A stretch of 35,063 bases of DNA from positions 1-35,063 of the forward strand of contig CAIJPE010000147.1 of assembly GCA_903822435.1 (NCBI GenBank), given 5' to 3'. Position 1 is the stretch's first letter. Every line of letters starts with the position of its first letter. Below the pieces are notes generated by a model. That model was not told the DNA's origin. It searched no databases and worked only from the letters and a program-made list of their open reading frames with translations. Below, piece after piece: positions 14,191-23,362 of the stretch. This stretch comes from an uncultured beta proteobacterium. GTDB taxonomy: Bacteria; Pseudomonadota; Gammaproteobacteria; Burkholderiales; Burkholderiaceae_C. Both the position numbers and the translations under genes were made by a program.

Positions 14191-15701
14191 CAGAAGCGTT
14201 CCAACTCGGGGAAGGGCAGCAACCCCTTCTTGACGTGCATCTTTCCGTACTCGGCGCAGCGATGCAGGGTGGGGATCACCTTGCCGGGATTGAGCAGTTC
14301 CTGCGGGTCGAAGGCGCGCTTGAGCGCAAACATCTGCTCGCGCTCGCCCGGGGCGAACTGCACGCACATCGAGCTGAGCTTCTCCACGCCCACGCCGTGC
14401 TCGCCGGTGACGGTGCCGCCCAGGGCGACGCTGGTCTCCAGGATGTCGGCCCCGAAGAGCTCGCAGCGGTGCAGCTGGTCGGGGTCATTGGCGTCGAAGA
14501 GGATCAGCGGATGCAGGTTGCCGTCGCCCGCGTGGAAGACGTTGCAGCAGTTCAAGCCGTACTTCTTCTCCATGGCCTGGATCGCCAGCAGGATGTCGGC
14601 CAGCCGCTTGCGCGGGATGGTCGAGTCCATGCACATGTAGTCGGGGCTGATGCGCCCGCTGGCGGGGAAGGCGTTCTTGCGGCCGCTCCAGAATTTCAGG
14701 CGCTGCGCTTCGTCGCGGCTGACCTCCATGCGCGAGGCGCCGCAGCCGCTCAGCACGTCGAGCATGCGGTCGATCTCCTCGGCCACTTCATCGGGCGTGC
14801 CGTCGCTCTCGCACAGCAGGATGGCCTGGGCGTTGAGGTCGTAGCCGGCATGCACGAAGTCTTCCACCGCTGCCGTCATGGGCTTGTCCATCATCTCCAG
14901 GCCGGCCGGGATGATGCCTGCGGCGATGATGGCGGCCACGGCGTCGCCGGCCTTGCGGATGTCGTCGAAGCTGGCCATGATGCAGCGCGCCAGCAACGGC
15001 TTGGGCACCAGCTTGACGGTCACCTCGATGGTCACGGCCAGCATGCCCTCGCTGCCGATGACCAGCGGCAGCAGGTCCAGGCCCGCGCCATCCAGCGCCT
15101 GCGACCCGAAGACCACCGGCTCGCCGCTGGCGGTGAAACCGCGCACGCGCATCACGTTGTGCAGCGTCAGGCCGTACTTCAGGCAATGCACGCCGCCGCT
15201 GTTCTCGGCCACGTTGCCGCCGATGGTGCAGGCGATCTGGCTGCTGGGGTCGGGGGCGTAGTACAGCCCCAGCGGGGCGGCGGCTTCGCTGATGGCCAGG
15301 TTGCGCACGCCGCACTGGACGGTGGCGGTGCGGGCATGCCGGTCGATGCCGACGATCTTGTTGAACTTGGCCAGCGACAGCACCAGGCCCTGGCCATGCG
15401 GCATGGCGCCGCCGCTCAGGCCGGTGCCCGCGCCGCGGGCCACCACCGGCACCTTCAGGGCATGGCAGACCTTCAGCACCGCGGCCACCTGGGCCTCGGT
15501 CTCGGGCAGCGCCACGGCCAGCGGGGTCTGGCGGTAGGCGGTCAGGCCATCGCATTCATAGGGCACGGTGTCCTCGGCCTGCCACAGCAGGGCGTGCGAG
15601 GGCAGCAGGCCGGCCAGGGCGGCCACGACTTCAGCCTGGCGGGCCGACCGTTCGGCAGCGCCCAGGGTGGCGATCGCGGCGGCAGTAGCAGGGGCGTTCA
15701 T
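14190..15701 (-). CDS. glcD: Glycolate oxidase FAD-linked catalytic subunit GlcD
   Basis: A 503-residue flavoprotein with an N-terminal PCMH FAD-binding domain (VPVVARGAGTGLSGG near residue 86, SSQIACTIGGNVAENSGG near 155) and the FAD-oxidase C domain with the metal/substrate motif HAGDGNLHP at 390. The end HGVGVEKL and ALKRAFDPQELLNPGK are typical of the family. GlcD oxidises glycolate to glyoxylate; relatives oxidise D-lactate, so some caution on substrate remains, but the GlcE/GlcF neighbours favour glycolate. The ATG at 15701 is preceded by AAGGA nine bases upstream. A longer open frame reaches far into the FIST gene and is spurious. Upstream lie two inverted repeats that may be the operator. 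It is the first gene of the glc operon. Confidence 0.94.
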   Translation of the reverse strand: MNAPATAAAIATLGAAERSARQAEVVAALAGLLPSHALLWQAEDTVPYECDGLTAYRQTPLAVALPETEAQVAAVLKVCHALKVPVVARGAGTGLSGGAMPHGQGLVLSLAKFNKIVGIDRHARTATVQCGVRNLAISEAAAPLGLYYAPDPSSQIACTIGGNVAENSGGVHCLKYGLTLHNVMRVRGFTASGEPVVFGSQALDGAGLDLLPLVIGSEGMLAVTIEVTVKLVPKPLLARCIMASFDDIRKAGDAVAAIIAAGIIPAGLEMMDKPMTAAVEDFVHAGYDLNAQAILLCESDGTPDEVAEEIDRMLDVLSGCGASRMEVSRDEAQRLKFWSGRKNAFPASGRISPDYMCMDSTIPRKRLADILLAIQAMEKKYGLNCCNVFHAGDGNLHPLILFDANDPDQLHRCELFGADILETSVALGGTVTGEHGVGVEKLSSMCVQFAPGEREQMFALKRAFDPQELLNPGKVIPTLHRCAEYGKMHVKKGLLPFPELERF

Positions 15702-15742
15702 CGGCAGATGTCCTTGCGGCCGGTGGAGCCGGGCGGGGGTGG

Positions 15743-15780
15743 GCGACCGGCAGCCGGTCGCGTAAACCCCGGACTTTACG
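15743..15780 (-). promoter_or_regulatory. Two adjacent inverted repeats in the glcD leader
   Basis: A perfect palindrome pairs GCGACCGG (15743-15750) with CCGGTCGC (15754-15761) around a 3-base loop. Next to it CGTAAA (15761-15766) faces TTTACG (15775-15780) over 8 bases. Both lie in the 95-base gap between the FIST stop and the glcD start. The first could be a terminator stem of FIST, without a U-tract, and the second an operator for a dimeric regulator of glcDEF. No regulator gene is beside it in the window. Confidence 0.4.
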
Positions 15781-15796
15781 ACGCGGGGGCAACGCC

Positions 15797-16996
15797 CTAC
15801 ACGCCGCGGAACACGGTCAGCACGCCGGTGTACCCATACAGGTGGTGGCGGGCGATCTCGCCCGCCGCGAAGAAGCCGACCAGCGGGACGTCGCCCAGGG
15901 CGTGCTGGATGATGCGCAACTCGGCCGAGGGGCCTCCGAAGTGCGCCCCGCCGCGGCCCGAACAGCTGATGTACAGGGCGCCCAGGATGCCCTGCGCCGG
16001 GTCCATCGGGCCGGCGCCCGGGGTGGCCAGCACCGGCTCGGACTGCGACTCGACCTCGTCGCGGATCTCGCTGCAGATGCGCACGAGGTCGCGGCGGGCG
16101 GCTTCGACGTCGCGCTGGCAGAAGGCCAGCCGCATGCCGGGCTCCACGCCTTCGGCCACCGCCACGGCCTGCCGCGCAGGGTCCAGGCCGATGAAATGGC
16201 GCACGCGGGTGTCGGCCCCGAACTGGCCCCCGCGGCCCAGCGCGGTGTCGCTGGCGTCCGTCAGACCGACCAGCGTGGCGCGCAGTCGCGGCAGCGCGGC
16301 GCGCGGTTCGCTCAGGTCGGCCATGCCCAGGTCGCGCAGCAGGCAGGTCAGCGCCGGCTCGCCGTCCAGCGCCAGCACGATGTTGCGCTCGCAGGCCGTG
16401 ATCTCGCGGGTGGGGCCTACCGGCTGGCAGCCCTGGGTCACCCGTGACACCAGAGCCACGTCGCTGGTGAAGGCCACGCCGGACAGCCCGCCCTGCCAGA
16501 CGCCGTCGGCGATGTGAAAGGCCGCAGCCCGCGACGACGCCACGCCCCCGAAGAGGTAGCCCGAGGCTGTGCGGTCGCTCATCTCGGCGATCAGTTCGGA
16601 CAGGTCGTGCGTGGCCGGATCGGCATGCACCAGGGCGCTGAAGGGCTCGATCCGCTGGAGCTTGCGGGCGCCCGAGAACACCTCGAAGCGGCCGGTGGGC
16701 ACGGACGCGATCATCAGGACCAGGGCCGGCTCGTCGATGTACTCCACGCCGCTGGCCGCCACGCCCACCCCCACCGCGCCGACCCAGGCCACGCCCGGCC
16801 AGCGTTCGCGCAAGGCGGCATACAGCGCCTTGGTGTGCGGCGCGTAGTGGTCGGTGAGGTAGACGAAACCCAGGCTCAGCGGGCCGGCGGCGCTGGCATC
16901 GTGCTCGGCGCGCCGCGGCTCGATCTGCGCACAGACCAGGGCCAGGGCTGCCCGCCAGTCGGGGTGCGTGGCATGGCCGACGAGGAAGCTGGACAT
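15797..16996 (-). CDS. FIST-domain sensor protein (FIST N plus FIST C)
   Basis: A 399-residue cytoplasmic protein with an N-terminal FIST domain (roughly residues 30-220: HTKALYAALRE, WVGAVGVGVAASG, GYLFGGVASSRAAAFH) and a FIST_C domain (roughly 225-395: ALDGEPAL, RHFIGLDP, then ALYISCSGRGGAHFG near 340 and VGFFAAGEIA near 370). FIST proteins are thought to sense small ligands, possibly amino acids, and are often linked to signalling or, in some bacteria, to PHB-related loci; the ligand is unknown here. No signal peptide. It follows phaM on the same strand after 33 bases and precedes glcD by 95 bases with two dyads between, so it probably ends an upstream transcription unit rather than starting the glc operon. 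Confidence 0.9.
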   Translation of the reverse strand: MSSFLVGHATHPDWRAALALVCAQIEPRRAEHDASAAGPLSLGFVYLTDHYAPHTKALYAALRERWPGVAWVGAVGVGVAASGVEYIDEPALVLMIASVPTGRFEVFSGARKLQRIEPFSALVHADPATHDLSELIAEMSDRTASGYLFGGVASSRAAAFHIADGVWQGGLSGVAFTSDVALVSRVTQGCQPVGPTREITACERNIVLALDGEPALTCLLRDLGMADLSEPRAALPRLRATLVGLTDASDTALGRGGQFGADTRVRHFIGLDPARQAVAVAEGVEPGMRLAFCQRDVEAARRDLVRICSEIRDEVESQSEPVLATPGAGPMDPAQGILGALYISCSGRGGAHFGGPSAELRIIQHALGDVPLVGFFAAGEIARHHLYGYTGVLTVFRGV

Positions 16997-17029
16997 GGCG
17001 TGGCGATTCAGGGCGGCCGTGGTGGCCGG

Positions 17030-17671
17030 TCAGGCCGGGCGTTTGCGGGCGGGAGCGGGGGCGGGCTTGGTGCGGCTGGCGACCGATGGCCGGGCCGGCG
17101 GCTGTGTGGCGGGCCGGGTCTTGGCCGGCGCCGCGGCCGGTGAACCGGTGGCGGTGGCCGCGGCCATGGCGCGGGCCGCATCGGCGGCGGTGTCCTTCAC
17201 CGCCTGCGTGGCCAGCGTCGCGAACTGCTGCGTCAGCGCGCCCCACCACTGCATGGGATCGACGACCGCGGTTTTGGCGGTATCCGCATCGCCGGCTGTC
17301 GGCGCGGACGGCGCGACCGGCTCCGGCGCAGGGGCTGCTGCCGCAGGGGACGGCGCAGCATAACTGCCCGGCAGGTTGATCTTGAGGGCGTCGCGCAGGT
17401 CGGCCATGGGCAGGTTCATGGACTGCAGCGTCGACAGGGTCATGCGCTGGACTTCCAGCGCCTGGATGGTGGTGGCCAGCAGCCTGGCGTTCTGCTCAAG
17501 CCAGAACTGCACGGTCTTGAGTTCCTGGATCCGCTTGTCCAGCTCTTCCGGGTTGAGCGTGGGTGCGATCCACTGGCTCATGCCCGGCAGGCTGGCGCCT
17601 GCGTTCTGCATCAGGCCCTGCAGAAATTCGAAGCCCGGAACGAGCTTGGCCAGATCGGTTGCGCCTGCCAT
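17030..17671 (-). CDS. phaM: PhaM-type polyhydroxyalkanoate-granule-associated protein
   Basis: A 213-residue protein whose N-terminal half (FEFLQGLMQNAG, then WIAPTLNPEELDKRIQELK and FWLEQNARLLATTIQALE) matches PhaM of Cupriavidus and relatives. The C-terminal half is low-complexity Ala/Pro with a Lys/Arg tail of PAKT/PARKRP-like repeats, which in PhaM binds DNA. PhaM activates PHB synthase PhaC1 and tethers granules to the nucleoid. It is shorter than the Cupriavidus protein (about 263 residues), mainly in the variable linker. AAGGA lies six bases before the ATG at 17671, which fixes the start. Its presence implies that the cell makes polyhydroxybutyrate, although no synthase gene is in the window. 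Confidence 0.88.
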   Translation of the reverse strand: MAGATDLAKLVPGFEFLQGLMQNAGASLPGMSQWIAPTLNPEELDKRIQELKTVQFWLEQNARLLATTIQALEVQRMTLSTLQSMNLPMADLRDALKINLPGSYAAPSPAAAAPAPEPVAPSAPTAGDADTAKTAVVDPMQWWGALTQQFATLATQAVKDTAADAARAMAAATATGSPAAAPAKTRPATQPPARPSVASRTKPAPAPARKRPA

Positions 17672-17722
17672 CTTGGATCCTTGCGAGGATGTGCTGTCGG
17701 GATTGTGCGCCGGCTCGGTGCG

Positions 17723-18703
17723 TCAGGGCGAGAAGGCAATGCGCTCGACCTTGAAGCCCCGCGCGGCCAGCAGGCGTGGCAGCGATTGCGAACCGGTCAT
17801 GTGCAGGGCGCCCACCGCTGCGAACACGCGCAGGCCCTTGCGATGGCGGGCCTCGATGCCATCGGCCAAAGCGGGGTTGCGCTCGTCGTTCAGGCGCCGC
17901 ATGACGGCCCGGTCTTCCTCGCGCGGGGCGCAGTTGCACCAGCTTTCGTAGTTCTCCAGGTCCTCCAGGTTGCCGCGCTCCCAGGCCGCGGCCATGAGCC
18001 CGAGGGTGCGTCGGCTGCTGGTGTCTTCCAGCTGCGTCAGGGCTTCCTCCAGCGCGGCCTGGGCCTCGGCGGGGTCGGTGGGCAGCAGCGCAGCCCGCTG
18101 CTGCTCGGGCGTTTCCAGCGAGTCGATGCTGCGGCGCAGGGTCCGCATGCGGGCCATCAGCGACATCTCCATCGAGAACTCGGGGTCCATGCCGAGCCAG
18201 CGCGCTTCCAGGATGGTCAGCGTCGTGGCCTGCAGCAGCGGGTGCCAGGCCGCCAGCACGGACGGCGGGATGCAGGCCCGTTCAAAAGCCATCCGCAAGC
18301 GCGCCTGCATCGCATCGGGCAGCGGCGCGGGCGCCTTGGGTTCGGCCAGTGCCACCATCACGGCCGGGTCACCGGGGTCGATCTCCAGGGCCAGCATATC
18401 GCTGGCCTTCAGGGCCTCGGACACCCGCGGACCGAAGGCGCTCCAGGCCGGCTTGCCCACATGCAGGGTGCCGAAGAGCCAGCTGCTGTGGCCGTCGCGG
18501 CTCACCCGCCAGAGCAAGCCGCGATCGGGCGCCCGCGCCTTGGCTGGCGGCGCCGGGGGCAGCGGCGGCGGACATGCGCTGGCTGGCGGCGCGGCCGGCA
18601 CGGTCTGCGCCCCCTGCCCGACCACGGGCAGCAACGCCAGCAGCAGCGCACAGATCCAACCCGGGGCCAGCCTGCGCCCCTTCCACACGATGGCAACGTT
18701 CAT
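17723..18703 (-). CDS. TraB/GumN-family protein
   Basis: A 326-residue protein with an N-terminal signal or anchor segment (basic start, then WICALLLALLPVVG near 17-30) and a Pro/Ala linker. The TraB/GumN domain begins SWLFGTLHVG near residue 73, contains an Asn-Glu-Arg-Asn segment (NDERNPALAD) and ends VGALHMTGSQSLPRLL. The paired GxxH motifs at both ends resemble those of the Tiki/EreA/ChaN superfamily, which contains metal-dependent hydrolases. Bacterial members are functionally undefined. It is probably secreted to the periplasm. The gene follows the ABC/M1 fusion after 36 bases on the same strand and precedes phaM by 51 bases; a link to either is not evident. Confidence 0.85.
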   Translation of the reverse strand: MNVAIVWKGRRLAPGWICALLLALLPVVGQGAQTVPAAPPASACPPPLPPAPPAKARAPDRGLLWRVSRDGHSSWLFGTLHVGKPAWSAFGPRVSEALKASDMLALEIDPGDPAVMVALAEPKAPAPLPDAMQARLRMAFERACIPPSVLAAWHPLLQATTLTILEARWLGMDPEFSMEMSLMARMRTLRRSIDSLETPEQQRAALLPTDPAEAQAALEEALTQLEDTSSRRTLGLMAAAWERGNLEDLENYESWCNCAPREEDRAVMRRLNDERNPALADGIEARHRKGLRVFAAVGALHMTGSQSLPRLLAARGFKVERIAFSP

Positions 18704-18739
18704 GGCGGGACGATGCCATGAAAGGCGCCGCCGCGGTGC

Positions 18740-21700
18740 TCACGGAGACGCGATGCGTGCGAGGTTGTCCTCGGAGTTGCGGTCGATGCGCTTGTTGTAG
18801 GGGTCCACGCCGACCCAGGTGGGGGCCTTGTCCACCACCAGCCGCACGGTCTGCCGGCCGCCGTGGATGGGCTGGCGCTCGAAGGCGATGACGTCCGCGG
18901 CGGTGTAGCCCGGCCGGCCGGGCTCGGCGCTGAACACGCCGATGTCGAAGGGCTCGGCGAGCGGCGCTTCGGTCTCGCGGCCCTTGCCGTCGGCGTAGAG
19001 CTTGCGGGCCTCGACATCGAAGCTCACGTCCCATCGTCCATCGGGACGCTTCACGCTGCGGGCGTTGGTGGCCTTGACGTCCAGCAAGGTGATCTTCTCG
19101 AACAGGTCGACGATGAGTTGCTCGTGCGCGGGACCGGCTTCCTCGCGCAGCAGCGTCAGGAAGTCGGTGGTGTTGGCATAGGGCGCGTCCTTGAAGGCGT
19201 AGCGCTGGAGCAGGCGTGCCATCGCCCGATCGACGACGGCCTCGCCCACCGCTTCCTTGAGCCAGTACATCACCAGCGCGCCCTGGCGGTAGTGGATGTA
19301 GGCCTGGTTTTCCACACGGGCCAGCGGCAGTTCTTCCACCACCTCGCCGCCGCGGGCGCGCAGGTAGCTGTCGAGCTCGTACTTGAGGAAGCGCCGCATC
19401 ATCTCCTTGCCGTACAGGCGCTCCATCACCAGCAGGGCCGAGTACTGGGCAAAGCTTTCCACCAGCATGGTGGCGCCCTGTTGAGGGCTGGGCGAGAGCT
19501 GGTGGCCCCACCACTGGTGCGCGATCTCGTGCGCCGTGACGTAGGTGACCACGTCGATCTTGTCGTCCGTGCCGAGCTGGGTGAGGAAGCCGATGTTCTC
19601 GGAGTAGGGAATGGTGTTGGCGAAGCTCTGGGCGAAGTTGGCGTAGCTCGGAAACTCCAGGATCCGCGCCTGCTTGAACTGATAGGGCGAGAACCGTTCG
19701 CCGAACAGCGTCAGGCTGGCCTTCATGGCCGCCAGCATGCGGGCCACGTTGTAGGCATGCCCGGGGTGGTAGTACACGGCCAGGTCCACCTCGCCCAACT
19801 TGTCGTGCTGCACGGCATAGCGGGCCGACTGGATCGAGAAGAAGTGGTAGATGGGCGCATCGGTCCTGAAGCGCACCGTGCGGCGGCCGCCCTGCACCGT
19901 GTCGCTGACCGTGGTGCCCGGGGCGACGGGCGTCTGGTCGGCCTCGGTGGTGACGGTGATGTCGGCATCGACCCAGCCGCTGTCGCGGCGGAAGCCGTCG
20001 AAAGCGCGGGCCGATTCATCTTCCAGGGTGGGCGGCCGCAGGTCCGCCGGCAGGCCGTACTTGCGGCGCTTGGCACGGTCCTTCAGGAAGCCGTCGCGCG
20101 AGACACCCAGCGTGGGCGCGATCTCGCTGTTGTCGATGAAGCTGCCGTTGGCCACGATGCGCGTCAGCGGGTTGCCGTTGGGAAAGCCCCGCTCCTGCAG
20201 CGTGGTCTTGAAACGCAGTTCGCGCACCTCGCCCGGTTGCAATGCCGGCTGCAGGCGGTAGATGCGATAGGGCAAGCGCGTGTACGCCTTCTCCAGCACG
20301 GCGCCGGCCAGCACCACCTCGTCCAGCGTCATGCGCTCGGACCAGGCCAGGTCCAGCCGGTCGATGGGCTGCGCGCTGCGGTTCTGGATGCGGTAGCTGC
20401 CCTGGGTCACGGCGCGGGCTTCCTGCGGATAGAGCTGCACGTCCAGACGCACCGCGCTGATGCGGGGCAGCGGCAGCTTCTCGAACGGGAGCAGCTCGCG
20501 CTCGGCATCGGCCAGCAGGGCGTCGTGCGCGGGCTCCGGCAGGTAGGTGTTCAGGACGTTGGTGTTGTAGTAGATGAAGGCACCGCTGGCCCCGGCGGTG
20601 GCCAGCGCGCCCACGCCAAGGGCCAGCGCCGGCCCGCGCAGGCGGCGGCGCAGCTGCGCCGCTCGCGGGCGCAGCGCCGTGGTGGCACCCCGCCGCCACA
20701 GGCCGTAGGACAGCACCGCGAGCACCACCGCGACGGCGCTCCAGTACACCTGGAACCAGGCGTGGCCGATCCAGAAGCGGCCCATGCCGTTCATGTCCGA
20801 CAGCGGAACCCCGGGTGCGCCGCCGTAGTTGTAGAGGTTGTGCTCGAAGCCCGCGGACGACAGCGCCACGGCGGCCACGAGGTAGACCAGCATCACGCCC
20901 CAGCCGATGAACTTCTGCGGTACCAGCACCTGCACGAAGACCGACAGCACCGCCAGGTGCAGCGAGAGGACCAGCGTGGGCAGCGCAAACCACAGCAGGT
21001 AGGCGCCGGGCTCCAGGTGGGTGTAGCCCTTGGCCAGTTGCACCCCCATGCCGGCGATCACGGCCACCAGCACGCTGGCCACCAGCACGCCGGTGATGGC
21101 CGCGATCTTGGGCACCAGGTGCGCCCAGTCGGGCGCCGCGGTGGCGTCGATGATCTCGTGCACGCGGCGCTCGCGGTCGCGCCAGACCAGCTCGCCGCCG
21201 TAGTAGATGGCGATGATGATGGGCATCAGCGTGAAGGAACCCTGCAGCGCCTCCACCATGAGCCGCGTCACCGGGTAGGGCGAGCTGCCATAGATCTCGC
21301 CGATGAGGAAGGCCCCGGCGCCGGCATTGAGCACGCCGATGCCCAGCAGCACGAAGAAGGCAGGACTGCGGAAGATGAAGCCCATGTCGAAGCGCGCCAG
21401 CGCGCCGAACTGCGCCCAGCGCGTGGCGGCATCGGCCCGCGGGCCCGGCAGCGGCCCGCTGCGAGGGGTGGCGGCGGCCTCGGGCGCTGCCGGCTTGGCC
21501 GCTGTGCCGCTACCGCGGCTGGCGTGGTCGAAGCGCCACCAGGCCAGGCCGTACAGCAGCGCGGCCAGGCCGATCCACAGCGCGCGGTTGGCCAGCAACA
21601 GGCCCCCCAGTTCGGGCAGGCGGGTGTTGCGGTCGCTGGCGGTCCAGTACTTGGTGGCGATGGACAGGGCGGACAGGCCGAAGGGATCGGTGAGCGCCGA

Positions 21701-22321
21701 CAGCGTGTCGCGGTTGACGTCGCGCAGCATGCCGCGGGTGACGAAGTACAGCACCAGCAGGGCCACCGCGCCGACGTAGGTCCACATCATCGAGCGCGTG
21801 GCCGTGGCCAGCGCGAAGAAGGCCGCCGACGTGATCAGCAGCGTGGGCAGGCCGAAGACGAACAGCGCATAGAGGTAGTGGCCCGGCTGGAAGGGCCCGA
21901 TCTTCTCGGCGTCCAGCCAGGGCATGAAGGAGCCGACGGCGATCGCCAGGGGCACCGCGGCCAGCACCAGCAGGGCCGCCGCCACCGCCCCGGCGAAGCG
22001 GCCGCCGAGGTAGGCGCCCTTGCCTAGGCGGGTGCTGCGCAGGATGGGCGCGAAACCGGTCTCGTCGTCGCGGATCACGGCGCCGGCCACCATTGCCACG
22101 ACGATGAACACCGCGAAGACGCTCATGATGCCCAGCGTCTGGATGATCGCGAAGGGGCCGTTGATGTTGACGTTGCCGCGGCTGCCGATCTGGATGGTGT
22201 CCACCGTGGTGGCGCCGAAGGCCAGCAGGAAGAAGATCACGCAGCCGACCCAGAAGACGGGGCTCTTGAGCTGGTAGCGCCACTCGAAGGCGGCCACGGG
22301 GGCGAACTGCGCGGCGGACAT
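18740..22321 (-). CDS. ABC transporter permease fused to an M1-family aminopeptidase
   Basis: A 1193-residue fusion. Residues 1-560 are a double ABC-2-type permease with about a dozen membrane segments in two similar halves (each half begins near FEWRYQLKSPVFWV and FDMGFIFRSPAFFV). From about 570 a periplasmic or cytosolic M1 peptidase domain follows. The zinc motif HEIAHQWWGH starts at His931 and the third ligand is Glu955 (MLVESFAQYSAL). A 19-residue spacing between HEIAH and Glu is one longer than in classic M1 enzymes but usual for this fused family. M1 enzymes trim N-terminal residues from peptides. The partner ATPase starts just upstream and ends 2 bases before this start. The transported substrate is unknown; coupling of peptide processing and export is inference. 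Confidence 0.93.
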   Translation of the reverse strand: MSAAQFAPVAAFEWRYQLKSPVFWVGCVIFFLLAFGATTVDTIQIGSRGNVNINGPFAIIQTLGIMSVFAVFIVVAMVAGAVIRDDETGFAPILRSTRLGKGAYLGGRFAGAVAAALLVLAAVPLAIAVGSFMPWLDAEKIGPFQPGHYLYALFVFGLPTLLITSAAFFALATATRSMMWTYVGAVALLVLYFVTRGMLRDVNRDTLSALTDPFGLSALSIATKYWTASDRNTRLPELGGLLLANRALWIGLAALLYGLAWWRFDHASRGSGTAAKPAAPEAAATPRSGPLPGPRADAATRWAQFGALARFDMGFIFRSPAFFVLLGIGVLNAGAGAFLIGEIYGSSPYPVTRLMVEALQGSFTLMPIIIAIYYGGELVWRDRERRVHEIIDATAAPDWAHLVPKIAAITGVLVASVLVAVIAGMGVQLAKGYTHLEPGAYLLWFALPTLVLSLHLAVLSVFVQVLVPQKFIGWGVMLVYLVAAVALSSAGFEHNLYNYGGAPGVPLSDMNGMGRFWIGHAWFQVYWSAVAVVLAVLSYGLWRRGATTALRPRAAQLRRRLRGPALALGVGALATAGASGAFIYYNTNVLNTYLPEPAHDALLADAERELLPFEKLPLPRISAVRLDVQLYPQEARAVTQGSYRIQNRSAQPIDRLDLAWSERMTLDEVVLAGAVLEKAYTRLPYRIYRLQPALQPGEVRELRFKTTLQERGFPNGNPLTRIVANGSFIDNSEIAPTLGVSRDGFLKDRAKRRKYGLPADLRPPTLEDESARAFDGFRRDSGWVDADITVTTEADQTPVAPGTTVSDTVQGGRRTVRFRTDAPIYHFFSIQSARYAVQHDKLGEVDLAVYYHPGHAYNVARMLAAMKASLTLFGERFSPYQFKQARILEFPSYANFAQSFANTIPYSENIGFLTQLGTDDKIDVVTYVTAHEIAHQWWGHQLSPSPQQGATMLVESFAQYSALLVMERLYGKEMMRRFLKYELDSYLRARGGEVVEELPLARVENQAYIHYRQGALVMYWLKEAVGEAVVDRAMARLLQRYAFKDAPYANTTDFLTLLREEAGPAHEQLIVDLFEKITLLDVKATNARSVKRPDGRWDVSFDVEARKLYADGKGRETEAPLAEPFDIGVFSAEPGRPGYTAADVIAFERQPIHGGRQTVRLVVDKAPTWVGVDPYNKRIDRNSEDNLARIASP

Positions 22322-22323
22322 GT

Positions 22324-23235
22324 TCAAGCCACCTTGCGCACGGTGCCCGCGGCCGCCGGCTGTGCCGCGCGGTGCTGGTGCAGGGTGGCGAAGTACACGT
22401 CCTCGAGCCCCGGCTCCACGGCTGCAAAGCCCACGGCGGGGCAGGCCTCGGCCAGCACGCGGATGACGGTGCGGCCGCCGCGCAGCCGGGTGGCGATCAC
22501 GCTGTGCCGCTGCCGGGCGGCATCGAGCTCGTGCTTGTCGATGCTGGCCTGCCAGGTCCGGCCGGCCAGCGCCGCGATCAGCTCGGTGGGCGTGCCGGCC
22601 TTCACGATGCGGCCTTCCACCAGGATGGCCATGCGCGGGCAGAGATCGGTCACGTCGTCCACGATGTGGGTGGACAGGATCACCACCACGTTCTCGCCGA
22701 TCTCGGACAGCAGGTTGTTGAAGCGGTTGCGCTCCTCGGGGTCCAGGCCCGCCGTGGGCTCGTCGACGATGATCAGCCGCGGGTTGCCGATCAGAGCCTG
22801 CGCGATGCCGAAGCGCTGGCGCATGCCGCCCGAGAACCCGGCGATGGCCTTCTTGCGCACGTCCCACAGGTTGACCTGGCGCAGCAGCGCTTCCACGGTC
22901 TCGCGCCGCTCGCCGCGACCGGCCACGCCCTTGAGCACGGCCAGGTGGTCCAGCATGTCCTGCGCCGAGACGCGCGGCACCACGCCGAAGTCCTGGGGCA
23001 GGTAGCCCAGCGTGGCACGCAGCGCCTCGGGGTCCTTCAGCACGTCGATGTCGCCGAAGCGGATGCTGCCTCTGCCCGGCACCTGGAGCGTGGCCAGGCA
23101 GCGCATCAGGGTGGACTTGCCCGCACCGTTGGGCCCCAGCAGGCCGAACATGCCGGCCGGAATGTCCAGGCTCACCGCGTCGAGCGCGCGGGTGCCATTG
23201 GGGTAGACATGGGACAGGTCCTGGATCTGCAGCAT
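22324..23235 (-). CDS. ABC transporter ATP-binding protein, partner of the permease/M1 fusion
   Basis: A 303-residue ABC ATPase: Walker A GPNGAGKST at residues 34-42, signature FSGGMRQR, Walker B RLIIVDEPTAGLD and the switch His in ILSTHIVDDV. A C-terminal domain of about 80 residues follows, as in bacitracin/antibiotic-type exporters. A TTG at 23262 is in frame, but the ATG at 23235 is preferred because GAGG lies eight bases upstream and the beta strand LQIQDLSHVY begins at once. Its stop is 2 bases before the start of the permease/M1 gene, so the two form one operon. A 127-base gap upstream (23236-23362) shows no gene and is the likely promoter site. Confidence 0.93.
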   Translation of the reverse strand: MLQIQDLSHVYPNGTRALDAVSLDIPAGMFGLLGPNGAGKSTLMRCLATLQVPGRGSIRFGDIDVLKDPEALRATLGYLPQDFGVVPRVSAQDMLDHLAVLKGVAGRGERRETVEALLRQVNLWDVRKKAIAGFSGGMRQRFGIAQALIGNPRLIIVDEPTAGLDPEERNRFNNLLSEIGENVVVILSTHIVDDVTDLCPRMAILVEGRIVKAGTPTELIAALAGRTWQASIDKHELDAARQRHSVIATRLRGGRTVIRVLAEACPAVGFAAVEPGLEDVYFATLHQHRAAQPAAAGTVRKVA

Positions 23236-23362
23236 GGGGTGCGCCTCGGGCTGCGCGGACAAAACGCCGCGTCGGGGCCGGACTGTAGGGGCGGCCTGTG
23301 GATGGGACAGACGAGCTGCGATGAAAGGCCGCCGGGAGACGACGGACTGCAGCCGCGCGCGA

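Noticed and set aside
14235..16517. A 760-residue open frame on the + strand across glcD and FIST
   Set aside because: It is antisense to two well-recognised genes and its composition is that of a reverse-complement shadow.
22324..23262. TTG start at 23262 for the ABC ATPase
   Set aside because: The ATG at 23235 has a GAGG site at good spacing and begins directly at the conserved first strand.
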